From Parasponia andersonii (Eukaryota; Streptophyta; Magnoliopsida; Rosales; Cannabaceae), in contig JXTB01000018.1 of assembly GCA_002914805.1 (NCBI GenBank), positions 412,318 to 476,317 on the forward strand: a stretch of DNA of 64,000 nt. The letters run 5' to 3'. The notes beneath the pieces are model-generated. The model ran no database searches. It worked only from the letters and a program-made list of their open reading frames with translations, and had not been told where the DNA came from. The translations under genes and the position numbers were made by a program. Below, one piece after another: positions 1 to 11,525 of this stretch. Every line of letters begins with the position of its first letter. Within the stretch, counting starts at the first letter, position 1.

Positions 1-2467
1 TGCTGTGTTTGCGAGACATCTCCACATGAGCACCCATCAGATTTTTGTGATCCAAGAAGAGAGATCGATTTACCTCGTTGGACCGGTCAAGTCTGTGTTG
101 CAGAGAATAGGCCTCAAGCTTGGCTTTCACCTCGGCTTTTCTTGCTTCTTTGGCGTCGTCAACAGCCCTGTCACGGGCGACGAAAGCTAGCCCCTTCTCT
201 GCTCCTGCGCTCTGCAATTCTTGCTCTTTGACCTTTAGCTCGTTCTAAGCCAGTTTGGCGGCCTCAGATTGGGCAAGCTTGTCGGCCTCTGCCTCAGCCA
301 GTCTCGCAGCCATCTCCTCGCGCCTGGTCTTCTCGACACTCAGAGCGTGAGCCACTGCGCTGCTGACCCTCGCCTCCTCGAGGCTCCGATATAAATCGAA
401 GTCAGAACTCAATTCGGCGAGGGCGGCCTCGCTGCGCTCGACCAATGCAGAGCGGGAACTCAGCTCCTCGGTTAAATCCCTGACACGAGAGGAGTAGAAA
501 GACTGGATGGCGGCCAGCTGCAAGTTAAACAAAAAAAGGGGGGGTCAGCATTTAGCAAGGATGCTGAAAAATATAGAAGCAACTGAATGGACCAAACTTA
601 CGCGAAGGTACATTTGGTGACCAGTTCGACATTCTCCAAAGAGAGCGCCTCCAGCTCCGGCTCTGCAGCTGGATCCTCTTTTTGGGCGTTGCTCGCGCTT
701 GGGGAACAAGGCCCCACCCCGCTAGCCGTGAGGGAACCCTCTCCGCCAGCCGGGCATGCCCCCGAGGCAGTGGTGGCAGGGATGGAAGGAAGACTAGCGC
801 CACTAGAAGCGCCATCAGCCACGGAGGTAGGTGGTGCATCTCCTCTGGGCGGGCCACTATGCACTGACCTTCTTCTCCTTAGAAGGGTCAGCATGGCCCC
901 GTCGTCGTCAGTGTCAGACGAGGGGGCAGCCCTTCCCCTCTTCTCCGCCTGGCCCTCTTCTTCATTAGACGAGCCGACCTCGTGTCGCCGCTTTATTGGG
1001 ACCGGGGGAGGGGAAGATAGTCGAGACTTTAATCTCGGAGCCCCCCCATTGAGCTCAGCAATCTTCCCGCCGAGGCTAATAGTGCTCGATTTCGAACCGG
1101 AGTCAGGGGTGGACGAGATTGCTGCAGCAGACCCCCCAGCCAAACTCAGCGGCATCTCCTCCCTATGTACGGCCGTGTGGTAAACGTTCCCCCAGATGGA
1201 GGTCCGCCTGTGTCGGAGTGGGGGACCGCAAGCACTTTATCTCCTGAGAGTACCATGAGATGCCGGCCAACGGGTGCCTTGGTACGAGTCTTATGTCCCG
1301 CGGCTCCCCCCTTGACGGGTGAGGGGTCAGTCGATGGGTCTGTCTCAGAACCTGCAAAGAACAAGTAACATGTTTAGATCACGGGGTGTTAGGCTGGGTG
1401 CTTCGAGTTCCATGCGAAAATGAACTCACCCCTAGCCCTCTTGGGGGCGGCGGCTTCCTCCCTGCGGAGCCTGACGCACTCCTTGGTCACAAGCCTCACG
1501 GCCTCCTCAAGCTCGTGGCTAGACGGCGCCACCAGGTCGTTGGTGCCCGCCAATTGGCTTGAAGCTGTAACCTGCTAACCCACCATGGTGATTCGGTCAT
1601 GTTCGTCCCGGCGGAATCGGTTCAGGGCAGAGGCGTCAAGTCGGGTCTGCATGTGCTTTGTGAGGACCCAGGTATCGAGAGGGAATGGGAGATATGAAAC
1701 CATCCTGGGTATCATGTTCATCGCCAGGGGGTTAAGGACGGCCTAGATGTGCCTGTAGTCCCCGGGAGATCCAAAGATGATGATCCCCTCCAGGCCTTTG
1801 AGCTGCCCCGCCGGCAAATGCAGCTCGAACCTGTTCTCTTCTGCCGAGGCTGCATAAGACAAAATAACATGAGCAATAACATATGGGAGGACACAGACCC
1901 AAAAATCACGACTTAGCATTTACTCTACAGGAAAGCTGAGAGAACTTGAAAGTGCTCGCCATTCACCCAGAGGGAGTACCACGCCCCTCTAACGGCGTAT
2001 AGCTTGGCATGGGAGTCCTATTGTTTATCTGACCTCGGCAAGCCCCAGAAGATATGACGTTCCGGCAGTGATTAGAGGTAAAAGGTGGGGTAGGAACTCT
2101 TCTTGGGGATGAGGGTGAGCTTGTAAGTATAAAAAACCATCTCCATGTCAATATGCAAATTATAAAGTACTGACAGGGCGGAAAGCCCCATCAGAATCAT
2201 GACCCCATTTGCATTCAATTACATCGGGTAGATCCCCGTCAAAGCGAAAAATTGATGGGCCAGATGAGGAAGGGGGAATCGCAGCCAGTCCAGATGTTTT
2301 CTACCCAAGATGATAAAGCCTTTGGAGGCACAAGGACGAAGATACCAATCCACAGGGCCCTCGACCCTTTGCAGCGTCACTCCACCAGGGAGGCAGAGTT
2401 GTCTCCTTAGTGAATCTAGCTTTGAATCCACGACGAGGTGCAATTCCTAGTTTTGACTTGAAGTCAT
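1..2467 (-). pseudogene. Antisense coding region of Gypsy copy A (fossil)
   Basis: Minus-strand open segments at 598-1155 and 245-532 are homologous to those of copy B's antisense region. They include a low-complexity Ser/Pro/Gly-rich stretch and an Ala/Glu/Arg/Leu-rich segment that looks like coiled coil. The beginning lies near 2467, where the reverse strand has an ATG matching the start in copy B. The segments are separated in a way that suggests introns, as described for antisense genes of Tat/Retand-type elements. It reads towards the element's interior, opposite to pol, and leaves the window at its left edge. Broken; function unknown. Confidence 0.6.
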
Positions 2468-2807
2468 TGTTCTGAATACGAGTAAAAGAGTAAAAGTCTC
2501 TAGAAGGGAGGAAATCGGAAACCCTAGATTTTATGAGACTAGAATGATTGAAGATTTTAGTAAAGTGGCAAATGAACGTAATTGCGGCTTTTATAGAGGA
2601 GAAGCCGAAGAGTTTTTCTGGAAATGGGAAGAGCAAAGGAGACCAAACAGTCGGAACTTCAAAATTCAAACAGATTTCGTGACGTGGGATGGCATGTCTC
2701 CGTGTCGGTAGGGAGGGAGCCACGTGCACCTCCCAGATTAGAGGAATGGATAAACGATTTCCCCACTTGACGGGTATAAATCCATCAAGTAGGGAAATGG
2801 GGGCAGT

Positions 2808-3641
2808 TGTGGGACCCATTCCCAAATCATGTACCACATGGACGATTAAGTGACAGAACAGATCACAAATGGGACCCACTATCTGACAGGTGTCGAGAGT
2901 GATTAGCTATAGGCCATGTAGGTCACACATGATTTCACAATCGGCCGTTGGGCCGTCCGAGGTTAGGGCCGAGCCTATCACAGACCCTGGACAGACTCGG
3001 CCCAATCCGACCCTTACCTCGATAGCTGGGGGGGTCGGAAGTCCCAAGGATCTTCCACCAAAATACGACAGAAAGCAACTCACAACTCCAGACCCAGACA
3101 GAGCATTTAATGTGATCTTGGGTAGACGTGCGCAGGGGGGCAAGCCGTCCTGACAGAACGACAATTTGACCAAATCTCACCCCTGACAGATTCGAGCCAT
3201 AGGAGGTGGCGGAAACCAGGCTACAGCGATACAAAACTGATCACGGTAATCTCGGCCCGTGACCTCTGGGAAACATTTTGAGGAAAAAGGTACTCAGTCC
3301 TGAGATTGAGACCCGAGTGGTTCACAATCTCAGGACTACATATATATGAGCCATGCGTTCCCGAGAGGGGCATATACGCTTACAAGAAAGAAGTGTATGA
3401 AAAAAACTTATGAGCAAGAAACAAACATATACTCATATAGAACTAATTCCTTGCTACCCTGAATCAAAGATAGGCCACTGACTTAAGCATCGGAGAGTCT
3501 TTGCAGGTGGCCACCCCCGCCTCTCCGATCCTGCTTAGAGTTCAGGGCACTTTTGAGATAGCGAGGACACGTGGACAGTTGGAGAGTACAACATCAGCGG
3601 TTCAAAGACACGTGGACGGCTGATGAGAAACTGCTCCAACA
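2808..3641 (+). repeat. 3' LTR of Gypsy copy A
   Basis: 834 bp. It begins TGTGGGA right after a purine tract and ends CCAACA. A TATATATGAG promoter-like motif lies near 3342-3351, as in both LTRs of copy B. The five bases after the end (AGAGA, 3642-3646) would be one half of the target duplication; the partner is outside the window. Boundaries come from alignment with copy B. Confidence 0.85.
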
Positions 3642-5731
3642 AGAGAATCCACGTGCTATTTCTACCAAATTTAGAAAATTGGCGCACGTTGAAAATGGAG
3701 GGCCAGTCACACCGACCACCTTTTTTGTTAATTATTTATTTATGTCTATTTCTAATGCTATGAACATATTAGTCACATGTTTGGCCACGGAAGTAAGTAA
3801 AATACGATAAGACTTATTTGAAATAGATTACATGGCCAGACTTGCGAAGTTCACTGTTGAGGTGTAAGGAATATCGATGACACTGTCGGTTCTTATTCAA
3901 TTGGTGAAAGACAAAGCATATACCAATTGATTTATGACAGGTGAAAGATAAAACATATACCAATTGATTTATGATACTTGCTGTAAATTGCAACATGACA
4001 AACCAACTATATATCAGCATTATTTTCAATAAAAATCTTGACTTGATGATTTTACAATTGATGATTGACAGGACATACATAAACAAAATTAATAATATTT
4101 GCCGATCAATGAAGGTGTGGAAAATTGAGTTAGACCGTTAATATGATAATAGGTACGAACCAATTCCTAATAATCTTATGAAGTATTTTTTTTTTTTTAA
4201 TCAGAAATGAACAATTTTGCACTTATTGTTAACTGTTTTTTTGGGAAAAAAAAAAAAAGGAAAAGCTAGACTAGTTCTGGTTTCCCAATGCCTACCCTTC
4301 AAAAGGACATGTCTAAATTAAACGAACAAAACAAAGGCTTAATTTCATAAAAAAGAAGATTAAGAATACATATCGATACTAACTTATGTGTAAATCTGCT
4401 CAAAAATAGGCAGTACTTTCGTGCAATATTGTGCTAAAAATTCAAAATCATTAGCTTGAGATAACTTATTGGCGCGTACTTAAACATGTTGTATCAACTC
4501 ACATATTTAGATATGTCAATTTATTTGAGAAAAAATTAACTTATTTAATTTATAAAATTTACTTAATTTTAGTACCTTTTTAAACATTTTTTCCCAAATC
4601 ATTCATATGTATACAAAAAAAAAAAAAATTAACGTAATAAATTAAAGATAAAATTTGTTAACACTAAAGAAGAAAAAAACTTGTGAAATATTGTAAACCA
4701 AAATTAATTATATATTGTCTCTTAATTAGGTTGACACTTGTATATTAGAAAAATAATTTAAAATAATATATATAACGTATTAATGTGTTATATCTATATA
4801 CTAGTATACCGTATTATAGTATACCGTATTATAGGCCGTGTCTTTTGATGGTTCATCTCTCTTCACAACTCTACTTACGTAAGTTTCACTATAATTAAAA
4901 TCAAGAATAAACAATTTTATTGACATAAATTTTCCAAGACCAAGAATCAACAAAATTCCAATTTTCACCATATGAAAAATTCCCACTCATATCTAAAATT
5001 TGCTTTCATTAGCTTTTTCCCTTTTTCTTTTCTCTCCCCCTTTCCCCCTCCCCCCTCTTCTTTTACAATAATTCAAAGCTCTGGTACTTCCTCTTCCAAA
5101 AAAAAAAAAAAAAAAAAAAAACCCTTTAAAAGAGATGAAATCATGTGCGCGTGAGAAACTGCATAATGTGGACCATCTTAATCATCTGATGTATTATATA
5201 TCGTTGCATTGCACTATAAGGTAAGGGCAAAAACAAGGGAACCTACTATAGTCGTGCTTATTTATTATATACTTCAGACTTCTTTTTCTTAATTTCTTGA
5301 AAATTAGGAGAATATTATAGAATCTATCAAATACTGCATCGGGATACCTTATATAAAATGCCAATGACTACACCTAATCTGTCGATCATTTTTTCTAAGA
5401 TGAATTATTTGAGCAAGTCCTTCCTATAATGAGAATTTGAGATCTCCTTTGTATATTATATGTTTTTCACATGAAAAAGAAAATGAAAATTGAGAGTTTC
5501 GACAGTGATTTCTGTTTGCTATTTGTAATTTTCGATAGATCTGCTTAATTTCCTTTTGTATATTTATCTTTTAACAGAAAAAGAGATTGATATTGAGAGT
5601 TTCGAGAATGGTCTTTGTTTCCTAGTTATAGATTTCGATAGATCTCGCAAGCGGATAAAAGTGGACCGTATCCATTAAAATATGAGAAATTACAAAATTT
5701 CGCGGTTAGGTGAAATAATTAATTTAATTTA
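3642..5731. other. AT-rich intergenic spacer
   Basis: No gene seen. It contains A/T homopolymers (for example a long A run near 5099-5120), a directly repeated 15-bp motif GTATACCGTATTATA near 4804-4833, and the 37-bp tandem repeat listed separately. Short open frames here are rich in homopolymer-encoded residues and lack recognisable domains. Confidence 0.6.
3903..3976. repeat. 37-bp tandem duplication
   Basis: Two consecutive 37-bp units starting GGTGAAAGA at 3903 and 3940, differing at only a few positions. No coding content. Confidence 0.8.
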
Positions 5732-6151
5732 GTGAAAATTATGCGTAATACCTGTTTTTTAAAACTTATTTTAAAAATATACGTTTTAAACTTTTCTTTC
5801 AAAAATACCGTTTTTATGGTTTACATTTCATATGCAAAATATAAGTGATCCACAATTACAATAAATTTTATTCATGAGATACACATTTCACGTGTAAAAT
5901 ATGAATGGTAAACATTTTAAAATATGTGTTAATTTTTATTCGTGAAATGTAGACCACGGTATATATTTAATACATAAAATATATATTGTGGTATATATTT
6001 TATGTGTAAAACTTATATTTTATGTGTAAAACAATGGTAGTTCATATTTTTTTTTAAAAAAAGGTATAAAAATGAGTATTTATAAAATAAAAATAAAAAT
6101 AAGTATTTATGAAAATATAGTTTTAAAAACAGGTATTTAAGAACTTTTCAC
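5732..6151. mobile_element. MITE, Mutator-like by target duplication
   Basis: A 420-bp non-coding element. The first ~50 bp (starting GTGAAAATTATGCG) and the reverse complement of the last ~50 bp (starting GTGAAAAGTTCTTA) share a long imperfect terminal inverted repeat including the block AATACCTGTTTTT. Flanks are TTTAATTTA (5723-5731) and ATTAATTTA (6152-6160), an 8/9 match to a 9-bp target duplication, as expected for Mutator-type elements. The core is AT-rich with repeated TTTTATGTGTAAAA-like motifs. It encodes no transposase, so it would have been mobilised in trans. Confidence 0.7.
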
Positions 6152-6364
6152 ATTAATTTACGTTTTTACTTTTCAGAAATAACAAGAACATCCAGTTAAA
6201 TCAGTAAATTAATGCAAATTTTATACTCCAATGAGAGTTTAATTTGGTGAAAAATGATGCATAAAAATACAAAATTACACATTTTAAGCTTATAATCAAA
6301 TGAATACAACAAAAGTAAATGAAAAAAAACAAAGGGAAAAACCATTTTAATTAGTTTTAGTTAA

Positions 6365-7470
6365 TTAATGGTATTTGGGTAAAGAATATTTAATATTTTT
6401 TTAAATTATGTTTTATTTTAGGCTTTTTAATACAAAAATCTCTGAATTTAGAATAATTTAATAAAATTAATCTTGAACTCAATTTTTTAAAGCAAACCTC
6501 CTTGAAATTACCTAATATTAAAATTAACCTTAAATTCAATATTTTAGAGCAAAATTCCTTGAAATCACCTAATATTAGTTCTGTTAGAAAAGAAAGATGT
6601 TTCTGTTATTTTTTTTTACGGTTAAGTCTACATTCTTTTATTTGTGGCTATTAGGTCCTTATTCTTATATTTTTATTTTATATCAATTCCTTTTAATATT
6701 TTTTATCCAAAATTATTGTTAATTAGCACTTGCCCAAAAATGTTCATCTCAACAATGGTAAAATTAGAAAAAGAAAAATTGTTATTTAACAAAACAAAAA
6801 GAGTTGAGTTATTATTTTCGTTCAAGACGAAAGTAAAAAATTAGAAAATTTTATAGGGCTCTAATATGGATCTACATTAATCAAATATTCATAAATCTAA
6901 AAGAGAGGTATATGAATACTTGAATCAAATTAGATCTATATTGGAACCATATAAAAATTTGGCAATATAAGTCCTATAAAATTAGTAATATATATCGCAT
7001 AAAAATAACAATATATTCATATACCTCTAATTTAGATTTTAATAATTGGAGCAAAGTAGATCTATATTAGAATTTTATAAAATTTTTTAATTTATTATCT
7101 CTGTCTTGAACGAAAACGACAATCCAACTCTTTTTTTTTTAATAATTTATATTTTTTCTAGCTTTACCCCTGCTAAAATGAGCATGTTTTGAGGCAAGTA
7201 TTAATTGATAATAGTATTTGATAGAAAAGATTAAAATAAATTAACGTGAAACAAAAATTTAAGAATAAAAACCTAAAGTCACAAATAATAGAATAGAGAT
7301 TTAACCATAAAAAAATAAAAATTAATATAAATACTTTTCTTTTGCAACAGATCTGATATTGAAATATTAAGAGATTTTGGGGTATTTTACTCCAGAAAAT
7401 TAAGTTTAAGGTTAATAAAGCCTTTATTTTAACTTGATTTGGATTTATTTTTTACTAAGGGCAATTTTAC
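6365..7470. mobile_element. Long inverted-repeat (foldback-type) element
   Basis: A near-palindrome of about 1.1 kb. The left arm, roughly 6365-6920, reads as an imperfect reverse complement of the right arm, roughly 7013-7470, with a spacer of about 90 bp. Matching landmarks are GAGAGGTATATGAAT (left) against ATTCATATACCTCT (right), TTCGTTCAAGAC against GTCTTGAACGAA, and ATTAACCTTAAA against its complement near 7407-7418. The left arm has an extra internal duplication (6460-6515 and 6516-6570). Outer ends are fuzzy and no clean target duplication was found. Large MITEs and foldback elements look like this. A transcript would fold into a long hairpin. Confidence 0.7.
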
Positions 7471-8933
7471 GTTTCATTGCTTTCAAATTGCAGATCTGTC
7501 TTTTTTGCTCATTTCCCCGTTTTAGCTTATTGAGGAGGGATGTATTTGATGGGTATTAACAATTTTGATAGAAAATGCAAGGATGACTCTATTGCATTAC
7601 CACTACAATTTTTTCTTTCGCCACCCATTTTTTTTAATTAAATTACTATTTACAAATATATCCTGCTGTAAATTGACCTAAATACCTGTATGCAGCATTA
7701 ATCAATAAAACCTTATTTCTTAGCCCACCCTTTCAAACTTATCTTATATAATATATTTATATGAAATTTTGTCATAAATATTAATAGATCAATTTCAAAA
7801 TTCAATTTTTATAACTATGTAGAAATGAATATACTAAATAAGATGATGAATAATGTTTTGATTTTAAGTATAATTTTTATGCTAAAAAGGTAAGTTTTTG
7901 TAACTAAATAATTAATTTCGTTTTATTCTTTATGTTCTTTATTTTGTGTGTGTGTATTTTTTTAGGAATCTTATTCTCTATGAGAATAGGAAATTGGATG
8001 TGTGTCTTTTTAGGAATCTTATTCTCTATGAGAATAGGAAATTGGATGTGTTGTAATTTTGATGATTTTTTGGGGGGGTTGTGATTTTTACTATGTTTTT
8101 TCTTTGTTTTGTTTATATATATGTCAATGGCAATTTTTATTCTCTTTTGTACTAGAGTTTTTTTTTTTAAATATAAATATTTTTTGTTTATTAATTATAA
8201 AAACTACTGATCGAAAAATAGCAATAACAACTCTTTTTTTTTTTTTGGATAATTGCTTATATTCCATTGTTTTGGATCATATATGCTTTATTTTATGTTC
8301 AACATAGAATAAAAAAGTGTTCTTATTGAAAAAATAAATCATTAAGATATTGATTTTCTTTTCTCTCTTCATAATATTTAGAGCCAAAAAAAGAACTCAT
8401 AGTATTTATTTTCTTTATTTACTACTCACCAAAGGAGCAATATACAACAAAATCTTGTAGAATAGAAAATAGAGAAGGAAAAAAATTTAGATTAAAAAAA
8501 CTAGCAGATACTAAAATATTAAGAGGTGGGAAAAATATATTTATTAATTGGTATTTTTGTATTTAATGAAAATTTAAAAGATGTGTGAAAAGAAATTTAA
8601 AATATTGTGAGATGTCTATTTAGAAAAAGGGTGGTAAGAGAAAAAAAAAAAAAGGGTGAGAATAGGACCACCCAAAATGCAAATGACGTTTTAATAATTT
8701 GACATTTCCAAAACTATACAGGATTATGTCAAAAAATAATAAAAAAGTAACTAAAACATACTGGTTCATCTTATGATAATTTTCATTAAAGGAAGGAGAG
8801 AGAGAACGAAAATGTTTCAAAGAGAAAGCCTGCACTAAAGAAAGAATGAATCAGTTGTTCATTATTCTAATTGAGCTGCACATTTATCTCAATAACTTAT
8901 ATAACATCATTTAATTTGTCAGTATATAATGCA
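7471..8933. other. AT-rich spacer
   Basis: No gene or classified element seen apart from the 48-bp tandem repeat listed separately. T- and A-rich homopolymer tracts are frequent and open frames are short and of low complexity. Confidence 0.55.
7962..8049. repeat. 48-bp tandem duplication
   Basis: The segment TTAGGAATCTTATTC through GGAAATTGGATGTG occurs at 7962-8001 and again at 8010-8049 (period 48). The copies look identical, which points to a recent local duplication. Each unit also contains a small inverted repeat (TTATTCTC/GAGAATA). Confidence 0.85.
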
Positions 8934-9285
8934 GGCATAATATCACCTTTATATTTATATTTTGAAACTTTATTCGAATTATATTTTATCTTTTAGTTTT
9001 TTTCATTATTAAATTTTAGGTTTGAAATCTGTTACAAATTAAACTCTGATACCAATTCAAAATAATTAATTTATTAAGATGATATTTAAAAAATTAAAAA
9101 TAAATTATATAAAAATTAATCTGAAAATAATTTTATTAAATCAACTTAGTAAATTAACTACTCCAAACTATGTCAGGCTATGAAGTAAATATTAAATCTA
9201 AGAATCAATATCAATAATAACCAAAGCATAATGTACAAATTGAATAAAAATGTAAAAATACAATATATAAATGTGGTATTATCCC
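8934..9285. mobile_element. MITE family X, copy 1 (Mutator-like)
   Basis: 352 bp. The left end, starting GGCATAATATCACC, and the reverse complement of the right end, starting GGGATAATACCAC, share an imperfect inverted repeat of about 95 bp. Flanking 9-mers TATAATGCA (8925-8933) and TATAATGTA (9286-9294) match at 8/9, consistent with a Mutator-type target duplication. A second copy lies at 10595-10984. No coding capacity. Confidence 0.75.
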
Positions 9286-9697
9286 TATAATGTAATATAT
9301 TTAACTGCCAGAAGACCAATTCATTTTTTTTTACTCGACAAATTTTCGTAATGTTTAGGAATATTTTCCATATTCGAGTCATAAGGACTATTTGTAGGTA
9401 TCATGTATGAAATGAAAGTGAAGACCGTATCTAAATGTGGAATAACGTGTTAATACATTTCACATGGCATAATCCCCAATACCGGAAGAAAAATATTTTG
9501 TAACTAACAAAAATAATATTAGGTATCGCACTATTATTCTACGTTTTTAATAACATTTTACGTGATAATGACAAATAATTTGTCAATGTTTAATTAGTGA
9601 ATATTTTTCAATTTATTAATAGTAAATTAAAATTTACCATTTGAAACACAATAAATCACATGCCACGTATTTGGGTGAATCGCAAAAAAAGAAAAAA

Positions 9698-10046
9698 AAA
9701 CTCTCAAATTTGAGTGTTTTGTAATTTAAATCATAAAATATAGATTTTATAAAATAATATTCTAAAATTAAGAAATTCTGAAAATTAATGTACTAGACTG
9801 ACTTTTTACTAATTTTAGTAACGAAAAAATAATAATATCTTTCATTAAAACTAGATTAACTCTTATTATGCTTCTTAATTTTGAAGATTTTATTATTTTT
9901 TATAATTAAATTTATTGAAAAAGTCAATTTAAGATATTAATTTTCAGAAATTTTTAATTTTATTGTATTATTTTAATCTCATTGTATTATTATATAGAGT
10001 CTAAATTTTAATATTTAAATTACAAAACACTCAGATTTTAACGTAT
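9698..10046. mobile_element. Inverted-repeat MITE-like element
   Basis: About 350 bp. The left block around 9711-9830 (TGAGTGTTTTGTAATTTAAA, then TTCTGAAAATTAAT, then GACTTTTT) is the imperfect reverse complement of 9918-10036. Arms of about 130 bp leave a loop of under 100 bp. The ends run into A and T homopolymers, so limits and target duplication are uncertain. Confidence 0.6.
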
Positions 10047-10594
10047 TTTTTTTTTATAATATAAAAAGAAAAATATCTAGTATCATTCGTACCAAAATAT
10101 ACAAACGATACCAAAGGCAATATTATTTTATGGTATTTGTAGGCTTAACCGGTACCAGACTTTAAAAATGTGTGTATAAATTTGAAGGATTAAGAGTTAA
10201 AATTTTGGTAATATATATTTGATATTTTTTAAAAAATTTGTAATATATAACAATTATTAATTAAATTTCACTTTCTTTTCTTTTTTTTTTTTTTAAAAAA
10301 ACGATAACAAAGATACTATGGACTTATCATAACGTGATATTCATTCATATGTAATTACAAGATTGGTTCAAATTTCAAGACAAGTACACTGACCAATGAA
10401 GTATTCTTTTCTCTCGTGGGCGATAAATTCTATGGGCTTCTGATCAAAGATAATGGTAAGATATGACAGATAAATCAGATCGACCCATGTTGGCCACCGT
10501 AACCTAAATTGCGTGTTTCTCATGTGATCGTTTGCCCGCGTGGGAGCACTTGGGTAATTATTCAGCCAGGTACAATCCTTTGCAATATTTTAAA

Positions 10595-10984
10595 GGAATA
10601 TCATGTATTTTTTATATTTAGTTCAAATTATATTTTATATTTTAGTTATTATTAATATTGATTTTTAGATTTAAAATTTAGTATAAATTAATTCTCTGAC
10701 TAATTTCGAATAGTTAATACTAAAATTCTGTTTAAAAAATTAAAAATAAACTGTATAAAAAGTGATACGAGAATAAGTTTATTAAATGTTAATTTACCAA
10801 AATTCTGTTTTAAAAAAATAAAGTATATAAAAATTGATATGAGAATAAGTTTATTAACTCGTAAATTCAAAGTATAAATTTGTAAAATGTTTTAAATCTA
10901 AAGATCAATTTTGATAATAAACAAAATACAAAATATAAATTGAAAAAAGTATTAAAATACAAGGTATATAGTTGATATTATTCC
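10595..10984. mobile_element. MITE family X, copy 2 (Mutator-like)
   Basis: 390 bp. Same family as 8934-9285, sharing the subterminal blocks AAATTATATTTTATATTTTAG and TATTGATTTTTAGATTTAA. Its termini, GGAATATCATG and (reverse complement) GGAATAATATCAAC, form the inverted repeat. Flanks TATTTTAAA (10586-10594) and TATTTTACA (10985-10993) match at 8/9 as a 9-bp target duplication. It also carries an internal duplication (about 10731-10798 and 10799-10862). It lies about 370 bp upstream of the lipoxygenase TATA box. Confidence 0.75.
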
Positions 10985-11047
10985 TATTTTACAAAAATAA
11001 ATCCTTTAAAGAAAACAAATATATGTAATTAATTTAGGAATATGCAT

Positions 11048-11233
11048 TTTTTTTTTAAGTAGGGTTTAACTAATGACCTCTACTCGTTACAAATTAAAAA
11101 AAAAACCCACTATTACCAAATCTCCACCCTACTCGATTAGAGATAATATGTTTTCACGCTTACTCCTAATATAACTCGAACCTAGAACTAAGATGTAGTG
11201 GGTTTTACCACTTGAGCTAACCTACTTCATCCC
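11048..11233 (-). mobile_element. tRNA-derived SINE
   Basis: 186-bp minus-strand element. Its 5' end starts GGGATGAAGTAGG at 11233. A pol III A box, TAGCTCAAGTGGT, lies at 11207-11219 and a B box, GGTTCGAGTT, at 11173-11182 (both minus strand). It ends in an A-tract, seen as T's at 11048-11056. It is bracketed by a perfect 12-bp target duplication AGGAATATGCAT at 11036-11047 and 11234-11245. Boxes, A tail and long duplication together are diagnostic of a retroposed SINE. Insertion is about 110 bp upstream of the lipoxygenase TATA box. The perfect duplication suggests it is fairly young. Confidence 0.9.
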
Positions 11234-11357
11234 AGGAATATGCATGAGTTGGCATCAAATTATATTACATGCATGCCTTAAATATACAATTTTTTTAAAC
11301 AAAAAGGTAATATAAAAAAAAGGTTACTGCCACCGTGCATTGCTCACCCTCGTTCCC

Positions 11358-11364
11358 TATAAAT
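11358..11364 (+). promoter_or_regulatory. TATA box of the lipoxygenase gene
   Basis: TATAAAT inside a C/T-rich context, 162 bp before the chosen start codon. Transcription would be expected about 30 bp downstream, around the AACTTCAACACAAACAG stretch at 11388-11404. That gives a 5' UTR of about 135 bp, which includes a (TA)n(CA)n microsatellite at 11455-11478. Confidence 0.65.
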
Positions 11365-11525
11365 GCCATCTATTTCTCTCCCAATAAACTTCAACACAAA
11401 CAGAAGATCATTTATCTTTATACAAATTTTCTCAGTACGGAGAAGACTGGTTGATATATATATATATATACACACACATATTACTTGCATTCTGGTCCTT
11501 GAAGAGTTGATTAATTAGAGCAAAG

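Larger units (their letters stand above)
1..3641 (+). mobile_element. Ty3/Gypsy LTR retrotransposon, Tat-like, copy A (3' part only)
   Basis: This is the 3' portion of a Gypsy element whose remainder lies before the window. Seen: positions 1-2807 align by eye along their whole length with 48190-50913 of copy B, and 2808-3641 aligns with both LTRs of copy B. A purine-rich tract (about 2791-2806) precedes a TG-starting LTR. The internal part carries no recognisable pol domain here, only the antisense coding region typical of this group. LTR similarity to copy B looks like roughly 90 percent. It is a broken fossil with several breaks, and seems older than copy B. Its GC-rich composition contrasts with the AT-rich host DNA beyond 3642. 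Tat assignment is inferred from copy B. Confidence 0.85.

Noticed and set aside
587-1183. Plus-strand 198-residue open frame and its counterpart at 48778-49257
   Set aside because: It is the opposite strand of the antisense coding region. Composition is low-complexity Ser/Pro and no domain is recognisable.
11173-11219. A tRNA gene on the minus strand
   Set aside because: Only A and B box similarity is present; no cloverleaf is evident, and the A tail plus flanking duplication identify a SINE.
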